This document shows positions 35,723-44,215 of a DNA stretch of 64,000 bases, piece after piece (the first letter of the stretch is position 1; each line of letters begins with the position of its first letter). The position numbers and the translations under genes were made by a program. The DNA is from Sphingobacterium sp. ML3W. Lineage in GTDB: Bacteria; Bacteroidota; Bacteroidia; Sphingobacteriales; Sphingobacteriaceae. Under the pieces are notes generated by a model. It did not search any database and was not told the DNA's origin. It saw only the letters and a program-made list of their open reading frames with translations. The DNA lies in contig NZ_CP009278.1 in assembly GCF_000747525.1 (NCBI RefSeq), forward strand, positions 1,550,001 through 1,614,000. Direction: 5' to 3'.

Positions 35723-35742
35723 ATAATCTTACACAAGATTAT
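35723..35742. promoter_or_regulatory. Inverted repeat, possible operator
   Basis: ATAATCTT and AAGATTAT are exact reverse complements separated by ACAC, 115 bases before the oxidoreductase start. There is no T-run, so it is not a terminator. A regulator site is possible. Confidence 0.3.
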
Positions 35743-35857
35743 TACACATTGAAAGCATTAATACTTTTTTAGTCTAAAATTTAATATTAATTTTAAATTC
35801 TCCTTAATTGTAATGTTAATTGGGGATTTAAACATCCGATAAATAATAAACTATAAT

Positions 35858-37147
35858 ATGAATTTTGAAAATCTAAATCGCCGTTCTTTTCTAAAGAAAA
35901 CAAATACCATGGTTTTAGGAACTGCTCTTGCTGCCTCGAGTTTTGATTTATATGCAAATGGTGCTTCAAAAAAAATTAAAGTGGGGCTTGTGGGCTGTGG
36001 AGGTAGGGGAACCGGAGCTGCCTCACAGGCATTGCGTGCAGACCCTAATGTCATTATTACCGCTGTTGCGGATGTTTTTCAGGATCAGGTAGATCTTTGT
36101 TTGGATTCTTTAAAGCAGATTTCCAAGGATCAAGTCGCGGTAGATGATAAGCACATATTTTTAGGTTTTCTAGGTTTTCAAGAATTAATGAAGACAGATG
36201 TAGACGTTGTCTTACTCTGTTCTCCTCCAAATTTTAGACCAGACCACTTGGAGGAAGCCGTAAAAAGGGGGAAACATATTTTTTGTGAAAAACCTGTTGC
36301 CGTAGATATTCCGAACTTGAAGCGTGTGTTTGAAAGCGTTAAGATAGCAAAGGCTAAAAATTTGTGTTTAGTAAGTGGTTTTTGTTTTCGTTATGCAACC
36401 CCTAATCGTGAAATTTTTCAACGCGTAAAACAAGGGGATATTGGACAAATACAATCTGTTTCTACTTTTAGATTTGGGGGAGAGTTGTCGCATCGAGAGA
36501 GACAAGCCGGATGGTCTGATTTGGAATATCAATTGCGGAATTGGTTTTATTTTCAAAGATATTCTGGGGACCTTATTGTGGAGCAAGCCATTCATAGTGT
36601 CGATATGATGTCATGGGCATTGGGTGATGTTGTTCCAAAGAGTGTGGTTGCTACGGGTGGAAGACAGTCTCGAGAAATGGATAAATTTGGTAATGTCTTT
36701 GATCATATGTCTATTGAGTTTGATTATGGCGATGGATTAAAAGCTTTTCATTCTTGTCGTCAACAAAATGGTACAACATCTAGAAATACGGTTGATATTA
36801 TCGGTAAGAATGGAAGAGCAAATTTGAATATTCCTTCCAATTTCGAAATCTACGGGGATAAGGCTTGGAAGTTTGCGGGACGTAATAATAACATGTATCA
36901 GACGCAACATGATGAGCTTTTTCAAGCGATTCGAAATAAGCAAGTCATTAATGACGGACCTCATCTTGCGAATAGCACGTTACTTGCCATATGGTCGCGA
37001 GCAGCAGCTTATACAGGGCAAGCGATTACGTATGATCAGATTATGCAATCGACTGAGGTTTTGGGACCCAATTCATTAGATTATGCTTGGGAAATGGAAG
37101 CGGATAAGCTTCCGGTAGCCCAACCGGGTAAAACTCCATTTGTTTAA
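35858..37147 (+). CDS. Exported Gfo/Idh/MocA family oxidoreductase
   Basis: A 429-residue NAD(P)-dependent oxidoreductase of the glucose-fructose oxidoreductase family. The N terminus has a twin-arginine signal (NRRSFLKKTN, Arg 8-9, then a hydrophobic stretch to about residue 35), so it is probably exported folded with its cofactor. The Rossmann domain starts KIKVGLVGCGGRGTGAASQA, and CEKPVAVD is the family's EKP motif. The C-terminal domain probably binds a sugar or inositol. Substrate unknown. The next gene is a second member of the same family, overlapping the end of this frame, so they likely work together. Confidence 0.88.
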   Translation: MNFENLNRRSFLKKTNTMVLGTALAASSFDLYANGASKKIKVGLVGCGGRGTGAASQALRADPNVIITAVADVFQDQVDLCLDSLKQISKDQVAVDDKHIFLGFLGFQELMKTDVDVVLLCSPPNFRPDHLEEAVKRGKHIFCEKPVAVDIPNLKRVFESVKIAKAKNLCLVSGFCFRYATPNREIFQRVKQGDIGQIQSVSTFRFGGELSHRERQAGWSDLEYQLRNWFYFQRYSGDLIVEQAIHSVDMMSWALGDVVPKSVVATGGRQSREMDKFGNVFDHMSIEFDYGDGLKAFHSCRQQNGTTSRNTVDIIGKNGRANLNIPSNFEIYGDKAWKFAGRNNNMYQTQHDELFQAIRNKQVINDGPHLANSTLLAIWSRAAAYTGQAITYDQIMQSTEVLGPNSLDYAWEMEADKLPVAQPGKTPFV

Positions 37148-37151
37148 AAAT

Positions 37152-38237
37152 ATGAAGACTGTAATTAAGATATTAGTAGTGGGTTGTGGTAATATGGGGG
37201 CTTCCCATGCTCGTGCTTATCATGACTTAGCAGGATTTGAAATTGTAGGTTTGGTGTCCAGAGGAAATAGTAAATCTATTCTGAACGAATCGCTGCAAAC
37301 TTCTTATCCCGAATTCAATGATTATGAGCAAGCATTGGCTGCAACTAAGCCAGATGCTGTATGCATCTCTACTTACCCAGATACGCATGAAAGGTATGCG
37401 ATTCGTGCTTTTGAGAATGGAGCGCATGTTTTTGTGGAAAAACCATTGGCAGATACTGTTATTGGAGCTCAGAATGTAATAAAGGCTGCGCAGCAGTTTA
37501 ATAAAAAATTGGTGGTGGGGTATATTTTGAGACATCATCCTTCTTGGATAAAATTTATTGAGATCAGCCGCACACTAGGAACTCCATTGGTCATGCGCAT
37601 GAATTTGAATCAGCAAAGTCATGGTTTTATGTGGGATGTGCATCGTAATTTAATGGATAGTTTGAGTCCTATCGTTGATTGTGGGGTGCATTATATTGAT
37701 GTTATGTGTCAGATGATCGATGCTAAACCTATTCGGGTATCTGCTATAGGAGCACGTTTAACGGCTGATATACCGGAGACGAATTATAATTATGGTCAAC
37801 TTCAACTGCATTTTGATGATGGCTCTGTAGGTTGGTATGAAGCAGGTTGGGGACCTATGGTGAGTCAGACGGCATTTTTCGTGAAGGATGTTTTTGGCCC
37901 TAAAGGTGCGGTGTCCATTGTGCCGAACGCAGCAATCAAGGAAGGTGTTTCTGATTCGGTAGAAGCTCATACTAAAACAGAATCTCTACGGATTCATTAT
38001 GCTGATATCGATGCAGCGAACGAGTTTATAAGGACGGATGAATGGATGCACTTAGAAGATGAGCCTACGCATCAAGATTTATGTGAGCGAGAACAGTTAT
38101 TTTTCGAAAAAGCAATTGTTGAAAATTTGGATTTAACAAAGCAGTGTGAAGATGCCTTGAATAGCCTACGTATTGCTTTCGCTTGTGATCGGGCCGTGAA
38201 AACTAAAATGATGATAGATTTGCAGGATTTTTTGTAA
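37152..38237 (+). CDS. Cytoplasmic Gfo/Idh/MocA family oxidoreductase
   Basis: A 361-residue relative of the upstream protein, without a signal peptide. The Rossmann nucleotide loop is ILVVGCGNMGASHARAYHD, and VFVEKPLAD gives the EKP motif with catalytic lysine. VDCGVHYIDVMCQMI in the C-terminal domain carries the usual histidine. ATG 37152 is preferred because the dinucleotide-binding strand then lies at the N terminus. It begins four bases after the upstream stop. A matched exported/cytoplasmic pair suggests handling of one sugar-like compound across the envelope, which is inference. Confidence 0.87.
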   Translation: MKTVIKILVVGCGNMGASHARAYHDLAGFEIVGLVSRGNSKSILNESLQTSYPEFNDYEQALAATKPDAVCISTYPDTHERYAIRAFENGAHVFVEKPLADTVIGAQNVIKAAQQFNKKLVVGYILRHHPSWIKFIEISRTLGTPLVMRMNLNQQSHGFMWDVHRNLMDSLSPIVDCGVHYIDVMCQMIDAKPIRVSAIGARLTADIPETNYNYGQLQLHFDDGSVGWYEAGWGPMVSQTAFFVKDVFGPKGAVSIVPNAAIKEGVSDSVEAHTKTESLRIHYADIDAANEFIRTDEWMHLEDEPTHQDLCEREQLFFEKAIVENLDLTKQCEDALNSLRIAFACDRAVKTKMMIDLQDFL

Positions 38238-38310
38238 AAGTAGCAACCCTAATTTGTTGTGCATCTTTCCTATATCTGAAAAAGAAATTGAATTTAAATC
38301 TTTTTATTAC

Positions 38311-38338
38311 AAAAGATAGATCTTTTGGTCTATCTTTT
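38311..38338 (+). terminator. Terminator after the oxidoreductase pair
   Basis: AAAAGATAGA (38311-38320) and TCTATCTTTT (38329-38338) pair around an 8-base loop and end in T residues. A TATATTTG promoter element for the next gene follows at 38352-38359. Confidence 0.7.
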
Positions 38339-38351
38339 GTTGTTTACCAGC

Positions 38352-38359
38352 TATATTTG
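38352..38359 (+). promoter_or_regulatory. -7 element TATATTTG, close to the start codon
   Basis: It ends six bases before the ATG at 38366, so the mRNA leader is very short or absent. Confidence 0.4.
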
Positions 38360-38365
38360 TAAAGT

Positions 38366-39613
38366 ATGAGAAAGTTGGTTCATGTTGTTTTTCTGACTAT
38401 ACTGTTATCCCATTCTGCTATAGCTCAGGATAAAGTATGGCAAATGAAGTTAAGTTTTAAGGGGCAGGTGTCTTTGGAGGAATTAGGGCAATCAGTTCCA
38501 GAATTTGCTGTTGATTTTTATGAACCTTTTAGTAAGGGGACGGGGCATTCGGACGTCCAAGTATTTACCTCACCATCGAAAATAAAATCAATTGATCAGG
38601 TAGGTCGTGTTTTAATTGCAGACCGTATTCAAAAACAAGAGTATTCCTATACAACAGGAGACGATGTGCTTTCACAGGAGGCCTTATTTCAGGATTATCC
38701 ATTATTGAAGTCGCCTACTGATCAATCGGATGCATATCTTATTTTGGAAGAGGGGCCTGATCAAGAGATGATCAATGGAATAAATTGTGTGAAAGCAACA
38801 TTAAAAGTTGTCAATCCGGACGAAGGTGAAGTCGCGATGACGGTCTGGTATGCACCGGAGATTCCTAGCTATTATGTAAGTAGTATGCCATTCTTGATTC
38901 ACATTCCTGGTGCTGTATTGCGATTGAACGATCAGGTTCATCATTCTTTGGGTTTTGAAGTTTCGGATTTAACAGAAGTCAATGGCTTAAAAGAGTTTGA
39001 TTTGCCTCAGGATATGAAAATAGTTAAGCTTTCAGCAAATGAGGGCAGTAATTTGGACGATGCGAGTATTTTTCAGGATGCATTTGAATTGAAAGCTCCA
39101 TTGAAGTGGTTCTCGCAACATAGCACTTCTTTTGGTGATGAACATTTATTTGGGGTTAAAAAAACAGATGGTACTGTTGTTCAGCCTGCAAATTTTTACT
39201 CGATTGATGTATTGAATAAGGATAGAGCGATTGTTTCTGATAGTAGCAGTTTGTTTTGGATTATCGACGATGAGGCTAAGAAAATAAACCAAGTGGGTTT
39301 TGAGGTACTTTACGGTATCAATGAAGAGAATATGGTCTATGCAATAGAAGATCATTATGGGATTATTAATGCTTCTGGGGTGTCAATCATTGGTGGATTA
39401 AGTAATATCAGTAATTTTGTTGGGTCATATTTATTATTTTCAGAGAATAATAAGCAGGGATTGATGGATTTTGACGGAAATATTGTTTTAAAACCCGTAT
39501 TAGATTTTATAGATACGGATGATCAGGGTAATATTCTCGTTAAAGATTTAAAAGTTAGTCCTGAGATACAGCAATACTCACTTGCTGATTTTCAGGAAAA
39601 GTATCTTAAATAG
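38366..39613 (+). CDS. Secreted GLPGLI-like and WG-repeat protein
   Basis: A 415-residue exported protein with a clear signal peptide (MRKLVHVVFLTILLSHSAIAQ, cleavage after AIAQ). The first half resembles GLPGLI-type domains of Bacteroidota (KVWQMKLSFKG, INGINCVKATLKVVNP, VWYAPEIP, SMPFLIHIPGAVL). The second half, from about residue 255, has WG-type repeats (FGVKKTDGTVVQPANFYSID, YGIINASGVSIIGG, QGLMDFDGNIVLKPVLDFI) that form short beta units. It is probably periplasmic or on the cell surface and of unknown function. It is transcribed alone between two strong terminators. Confidence 0.75.
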   Translation: MRKLVHVVFLTILLSHSAIAQDKVWQMKLSFKGQVSLEELGQSVPEFAVDFYEPFSKGTGHSDVQVFTSPSKIKSIDQVGRVLIADRIQKQEYSYTTGDDVLSQEALFQDYPLLKSPTDQSDAYLILEEGPDQEMINGINCVKATLKVVNPDEGEVAMTVWYAPEIPSYYVSSMPFLIHIPGAVLRLNDQVHHSLGFEVSDLTEVNGLKEFDLPQDMKIVKLSANEGSNLDDASIFQDAFELKAPLKWFSQHSTSFGDEHLFGVKKTDGTVVQPANFYSIDVLNKDRAIVSDSSSLFWIIDDEAKKINQVGFEVLYGINEENMVYAIEDHYGIINASGVSIIGGLSNISNFVGSYLLFSENNKQGLMDFDGNIVLKPVLDFIDTDDQGNILVKDLKVSPEIQQYSLADFQEKYLK

Positions 39614-39738
39614 GCTGCATTGAAGATGCTTTATGGTCTGAAATAATAAGCTGGAACTTTATTACGGAGCTTACTGAATCAGTAATTATGGGCTTGTTGA
39701 ACAATAGTAAAGCTTTTAGTATTGGATTTAATTTTTTT

Positions 39739-39780
39739 GATAATTACAAAAGGCGACCATGGTCGCCTTTTGTAATTATC
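39739..39780. terminator. Bidirectional terminator, perfect 42-base palindrome
   Basis: 21-base arms (39739-39759 and 39760-39780) centred on CCATGG are exact reverse complements, with core AAAAGGCGACC. It lies between the WG-repeat gene and queE, which converge on it. Confidence 0.85.
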
Positions 39781-39785
39781 ATCCC

Positions 39786-40409
39786 TTAAGGGATATTTAA
39801 GTATTTATGAGTCTGAAGTGAGATATTCCATTTGGGATTATCTTTAACGTGGTCGATAATAAGTGGGGTCATTTCTGAATATTTGGACCATTCGGGCTGT
39901 AAATATAATTTACAGTTGCTACTCACTAAATTTGCATGCTCCTCCGCCCATTCAAAATCACTTTTATTGAAAACGATGACTTTTAATTCACCTGCAGCTT
40001 CTAGGACATCTTTTCGTGGGGCTTTGAATTTTTTTGGTGATAAACAAATCCAATCCCATTCGCCACTTAATGGGTATGCACCCGATGTTTCGATGAAAGT
40101 TTGGATTCCAGCATGATGTAAGCCTTTTGTTAAGTAATCCAGATTGTATATTAAAGGTTCTCCTCCAGTGATTACAACTGTTTTAGCAGGATACTTTTTT
40201 GCGTTTTCAATAATCTGGTCAGCAGTAGTAAGTGGGTGCAAATCAGCATCCCAGCTCTCTTTGACATCACACCAGTGACAACCCACATCACATCCTCCTA
40301 ATCGAATAAAATATGCAGCTTTTCCTGTGTGAAATCCCTCTCCCTGAATTGTATAGAACTCTTCCATCAACGGAAGTAAAGTGCCGTCTTCTGGAACTTG
40401 ATGTGACAT
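39786..40409 (-). CDS. queE: 7-carboxy-7-deazaguanine synthase
   Basis: QueE is a radical-SAM enzyme that makes the 7-deazaguanine ring of queuosine and related bases. From ATG 40409 the protein has 207 residues. EFYTIQGEGFHTGKAAYFIRLGGC is the family start, CDVGCHWC gives the C-x3-C-x2-C iron-sulfur ligands, and VVITGGEPL and FIETSGAYPL follow. The longer frame to 40454 adds a hydrophobic piece without family support. The window also holds queA, far away, and no queC or queD. Confidence 0.93.
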   Translation of the reverse strand: MSHQVPEDGTLLPLMEEFYTIQGEGFHTGKAAYFIRLGGCDVGCHWCDVKESWDADLHPLTTADQIIENAKKYPAKTVVITGGEPLIYNLDYLTKGLHHAGIQTFIETSGAYPLSGEWDWICLSPKKFKAPRKDVLEAAGELKVIVFNKSDFEWAEEHANLVSSNCKLYLQPEWSKYSEMTPLIIDHVKDNPKWNISLQTHKYLNIP

Positions 40410-40454
40410 ATGTAATGAATTTAAGATTGCAAAAATAATAAAAAAGATTGTCAT

Positions 40455-40843
40455 ATCGGGATTGTTTTAATTTCATTACTTTTAGATTAGATTGATTTGG
40501 AGATGGTAATTTCTTTTTTTTGATGATATTTTCCTTTTTTAAAGCTGGACGTTTTGGATAATAATGTGCCAAACTGTTATATACATGCAAGGGTCACATC
40601 ACTTTTCACATGTATTATCTGAAACAGGCTTAGGTATGAAAGCTGTTTGATTGGTTTGAGTGAAGAACAATCATGTATAAAGACTAAAATGCAATTGTGG
40701 ATTATTTTCAGTATATTTGATGCATAATAAATCTACTATTAGATTTTGAATTTTAAGCTTTATGAATAATAAGCAATTTAGTATGTTGTGTGTTTGTAAA
40801 GTGTTGTTTAATAAATAATTACTATAAATAATCATATTTGTTG
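40455..40843. other. Gene-free stretch upstream of thrS
   Basis: About 390 bases with an AAACAG/CTGTTT stem near 40621-40650 and a doubtful 18-codon ORF at 40761-40817 without threonine codons, so no attenuation peptide for thrS is seen. I find no convincing promoter pair or riboswitch. Confidence 0.5.
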
Positions 40844-42769
40844 ATGATTAAAATTACATTACCTGATGGTTCCGTTCGTGAATATGAAAAAGGGACTTCA
40901 GCTGCTCAAGTAGCATTGTCAATTTCGGAGGGTTTAGCTAGAAATGTTTTAGCTGCCGAAGTAAATGGAGAGGTTTGGGATTCATCCCGTCCAATTGAAG
41001 AAGATTCTACCGTAAAGTTGTTGACCTGGAATGATACAGAAGGTAAATCTACCTTTTGGCATTCTTCAGCGCATATCTTAGCCGAAGCATTGGAAGAGCT
41101 TTATCCAGGTATTCAATTTGGTATCGGTCCAGCTATTGAAACAGGTTTCTACTATGATGTAGATTTCGGAGATCGCGAATTTTCATCGGATGATTTTAAA
41201 CAAATCGAAGATAAAATGTTGGAATTGGCAAAACGTAAAGAAACTTTCGAACGTAAAGCTGTTTCAAAGGTAGATGCTATTGCTTATTTTACTGAAAAAG
41301 GAGATGAGTATAAATTAGATCTAATCAAGGATTTGGAAGATGGCAAGATCACGTTCTATACACAGGGCGAATTTACTGACCTTTGCCGGGGTCCTCATAT
41401 TCCCAATACGGGCTTTATTAAAGCGATTAAATTAACAAATGTCGCTGGTGCGTATTGGAGAGGTGATGAGTCTCGTAAGCAGTTGACTCGTATCTATGGT
41501 GTTACATTCCCTAAGGCTTCGGAATTAACGGAATATATTAAGTTTATCGAAGAAGCTAAGAGACGTGATCACCGTAAATTAGGTAAAGAAATGGAGTTGT
41601 TTGCTTTTTCAGAGAAAGTAGGCGCAGGGCTTCCATTATGGTTACCGAAGGGAGCAGCTTTGCGTCAGAAATTACAAGATTTCTTGCAGAGAGCACAATT
41701 GAAAGGTGGATATGAGCCTGTCATGACTCCCCATATCGGAAACAAGCAATTGTATGTCACTTCGGGTCATTATGATAAGTATGGTGAAGATTCATTTCAA
41801 CCGATAAGGACTCCAGTTGAAGGCGAAGAGTTTTTCTTGAAGCCAATGAACTGTCCTCATCATTGTGAAATATATAAAACAAAACCACGTTCTTACAAGG
41901 ATCTTCCTGTACGTTTTGCAGAGTTTGGTACTGTGTATCGATATGAGCAGTCTGGAGAATTACATGGTTTGACTCGGGTAAGAGGATTTACGCAAGATGA
42001 TGCGCATTTATTTTGCCGACCTGATCAAGTTAAAGAGGAGTTTAAAAAAGTAATCGACTTGGTGTTATATGTTTTCAAAGCTTTAGGTTTTGAAGAATAT
42101 ACCGCACAAATTTCATTACGGGACCCAGAGAATCGCACCAAATACATTGGTAGTGATGAGAACTGGGCTCTGGCTGAAAGTGCCATTATCGAAGCTGCAG
42201 CAGAAAAGGGATTGTCGACAGTTGTTGAATACGGCGAAGCGGCTTTCTATGGACCTAAGCTAGACTTTATGGTTAAAGATGCTTTGGGTCGCAGATGGCA
42301 GTTGGGTACTATTCAAGTGGATTACAATTTGCCTGAACGATTTGAATTAGAGTATACAGGTTCTGATAATGCAAAACATAGACCTGTGATGATTCATCGT
42401 GCGCCATTTGGTTCAATGGAGCGTTTTATCGCTGTATTAATTGAACATTGTGCAGGAGAATTTCCATTATGGCTTGCTCCAGAACAATTTATCATCTTGC
42501 CAGTATCAGAAAAATATGAAGAATATGCGAAAAATCTTTTAGAATCGCTAAATAATTCCGATATTCGCGGACTGATAGACTTGCGCGATGAGAAAGTAGG
42601 TCGTAAAATCAGAGATGCAGAGATGAAAAAACTACCTTACATGTTGATTGTAGGGGAGAAAGAGGCTGAGAGTGGCACGGTTTCTGTGCGTAAACATGGT
42701 TCAGTAGACTTGGGTTCCATGACTGCTGACGAATTTAGAGAAGTATTAATTAAAGAAATAACCGTTTAA
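40844..42769 (+). CDS. thrS: Threonyl-tRNA synthetase
   Basis: ThrRS charges tRNA-Thr. From ATG 40844 it has 641 residues. An N-terminal TGS domain ([21 protein letters not shown]) is followed by the editing domain ([17 protein letters not shown]), the class II catalytic core ([51 protein letters not shown]) and an anticodon-binding domain ([25 protein letters not shown]). It begins the thrS-infC-rpmI-rplT cluster, an ancient arrangement also seen in E. coli. Two TTG codons directly upstream are less likely starts. Confidence 0.98.
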   Translation: MIKITLPDGSVREYEKGTSAAQVALSISEGLARNVLAAEVNGEVWDSSRPIEEDSTVKLLTWNDTEGKSTFWHSSAHILAEALEELYPGIQFGIGPAIETGFYYDVDFGDREFSSDDFKQIEDKMLELAKRKETFERKAVSKVDAIAYFTEKGDEYKLDLIKDLEDGKITFYTQGEFTDLCRGPHIPNTGFIKAIKLTNVAGAYWRGDESRKQLTRIYGVTFPKASELTEYIKFIEEAKRRDHRKLGKEMELFAFSEKVGAGLPLWLPKGAALRQKLQDFLQRAQLKGGYEPVMTPHIGNKQLYVTSGHYDKYGEDSFQPIRTPVEGEEFFLKPMNCPHHCEIYKTKPRSYKDLPVRFAEFGTVYRYEQSGELHGLTRVRGFTQDDAHLFCRPDQVKEEFKKVIDLVLYVFKALGFEEYTAQISLRDPENRTKYIGSDENWALAESAIIEAAAEKGLSTVVEYGEAAFYGPKLDFMVKDALGRRWQLGTIQVDYNLPERFELEYTGSDNAKHRPVMIHRAPFGSMERFIAVLIEHCAGEFPLWLAPEQFIILPVSEKYEEYAKNLLESLNNSDIRGLIDLRDEKVGRKIRDAEMKKLPYMLIVGEKEAESGTVSVRKHGSVDLGSMTADEFREVLIKEITV

Positions 42770-42781
42770 ATATTTAAACAT

Positions 42782-43345
42782 TTGGCATTAAAAAGACCAG
42801 GTGGTCCTAGACCACCAATGAGAAAGAAAGAACCAGATCACCGCATTAATGAGCTAATCCGTGTGCCTGAGGTACGTTTGGTAGGTGATAATGTGGAAAC
42901 AGGAGTTTATCCTACACGTAAAGCTTTAGAGCTTGCAGATGAATTGGAACTTGATTTAGTTGAGATTTCGCCAAATGCTGTTCCGCCGGTTTGTAAAATT
43001 ATCGACTACAGTAAATTTGTTTACGAGCAAAAGAAGAAACAAAAAGAAATCAAAGCTAATGCAAAACAAACTGTTATTAAGGAAATCCGTTTCGGACCTA
43101 ATACCAGTGAACATGATTTTGATTTCAAATTGAAACATGCAATCAAATTTCTTGAAAGTGGAGAAAAAGTTCGTGCTTACGTACACTTTAAAGGCCGTGC
43201 AATTGTACACAAGGAACAAGGCGAAATCTTGTTATTGCGTTTTGCACAAGCTTTAGAAGAAGTGGGTAAAGTAGAATTGCTGCCGAAATTAGAGGGAAAA
43301 CGTATGTTTTTGACTTTAGCACCTAAAGTGGTTGCTAAGAAATAA
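42782..43345 (+). CDS. infC: Translation initiation factor IF-3, TTG start
   Basis: IF-3 holds 30S subunits apart from 50S and checks start codons. The 187-residue protein contains the N-domain segment [16 protein letters not shown], the [12 protein letters not shown]-type linker and the C-domain [25 protein letters not shown]. Translation must begin at TTG 42782; no ATG or GTG lies in a suitable place. E. coli infC uses AUU, so that IF-3 represses its own mRNA; the TTG here may serve the same purpose. It starts 12 bases after thrS. Confidence 0.96.
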   Translation: MALKRPGGPRPPMRKKEPDHRINELIRVPEVRLVGDNVETGVYPTRKALELADELELDLVEISPNAVPPVCKIIDYSKFVYEQKKKQKEIKANAKQTVIKEIRFGPNTSEHDFDFKLKHAIKFLESGEKVRAYVHFKGRAIVHKEQGEILLLRFAQALEEVGKVELLPKLEGKRMFLTLAPKVVAKK

Positions 43346-43385
43346 TAATAGAAATTCTAACAGATTGATATAAAATTTAAGTATT

Positions 43386-43586
43386 ATGCCAAAAGTAAAA
43401 ACCAATTCCAGTGCTAAAAAACGTTTTAAGCTTACTGGAACAGGTAAAATCGCAAGAAAAAACGCTTTCAAAAGCCACATCTTGACAAAAAAGAGCACAA
43501 AACGTAAACGTAACTTAACAACAACAAGTTATGTATCTGATGGCGACATGGGCAACGTTAAACGTATGCTTGCTATCGGAAAATAA
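43386..43586 (+). CDS. rpmI: Ribosomal protein L35
   Basis: A small, basic 50S protein of 66 residues with the family pattern [20 protein letters not shown] near the start and [15 protein letters not shown] in the second half. It lies between infC and rplT in the usual order, so the three are probably one transcript. Confidence 0.97.
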   Translation: MPKVKTNSSAKKRFKLTGTGKIARKNAFKSHILTKKSTKRKRNLTTTSYVSDGDMGNVKRMLAIGK

Positions 43587-43615
43587 GTTTTATTCGATTT
43601 AATTAATAATAATTT

Positions 43616-43680
43616 TTTAACCGGGTACAGGGTAGTAAGTTCATTGTGAAACATGACGCCTTTTACCAAATAATTTTAAA
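43616..43680 (+). promoter_or_regulatory. Possible structured leader before rplT
   Basis: In the gap between rpmI and rplT, GGTAGTAAG near 43630 can pair imperfectly with CTTTTACC near 43665, enclosing a TCAT/ATGA hairpin. In E. coli and Bacillus, L20 represses this operon by binding a leader that mimics its rRNA site. Whether this structure does the same is not shown. Confidence 0.25.
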
Positions 43681-43683
43681 AAT

Positions 43684-44028
43684 ATGCCACGTTCGGTTAA
43701 CGCAGTTGCTTCGAGAAGAAGACGTAAAAAAATCCTAAAATTAGCTAAAGGCTATTATGGGTCACGCAGCAAAGTATATACTATTGCTAAGAATTCAGTA
43801 GAAAAAGGTTTACAGTACGCTTACCGCGACCGTAAAACTAAAAAACGCGAGTTTAGAGCTTTATGGATTCAACGTATTAACGCTGGAGCTCGTCAACAAG
43901 GTTTATCTTATTCCGTGTTGATTGGTAAATTAAATGCTAAAAACATTGGTTTAAACCGTAAGGTTTTAGCTGATTTAGCTTTAAACAACCCAGATGCTTT
44001 CAAAGCAGTTATTGACGCAGTAAAATAG
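43684..44028 (+). CDS. rplT: Ribosomal protein L20
   Basis: A 114-residue, basic 50S assembly protein that binds 23S rRNA early. The sequence [39 protein letters not shown] and [20 protein letters not shown] is fully typical. It ends the cluster, followed by a strong terminator. Confidence 0.98.
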   Translation: MPRSVNAVASRRRRKKILKLAKGYYGSRSKVYTIAKNSVEKGLQYAYRDRKTKKREFRALWIQRINAGARQQGLSYSVLIGKLNAKNIGLNRKVLADLALNNPDAFKAVIDAVK

Positions 44029-44062
44029 AGTTTTAACCCCGAGTCAATTTGTTAGATATTGG

Positions 44063-44091
44063 AAAGGAACCCATCAGGGTTCCTTTTTTTT
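44063..44091 (+). terminator. Terminator of the thrS-infC-rpmI-rplT cluster
   Basis: AAAGGAACCC (44063-44072), loop ATCA, GGGTTCCTTT (44077-44086), then further T residues. Confidence 0.9.
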
Positions 44092-44215
44092 ATTTTTAAT
44101 GTTACAAGCTTCAACTAATTTTATCATTAGTAATGAGCTGTTTTAATGTTTATTTTTTTGAACTGTTTTGAAGTTTGTAATATATTTTTATTTTTATATA
44201 AAAGAGTCGTAGTTT

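Larger units (their letters stand above)
35400..35857. other. Divergent control region of hisGD and the oxidoreductase operon
   Basis: The 458 bases hold the his leader elements (35453-35591, minus strand, listed separately) and, nearer the oxidoreductase gene, an inverted repeat ATAATCTT-ACAC-AAGATTAT (35723-35742) that could be an operator. No other ORF is visible. Confidence 0.7.

Noticed and set aside
40455-40843. Search for a T-box or threonine leader peptide before thrS
   Set aside because: No Thr-rich ORF, no T-box sequence and no terminator are present in the interval.
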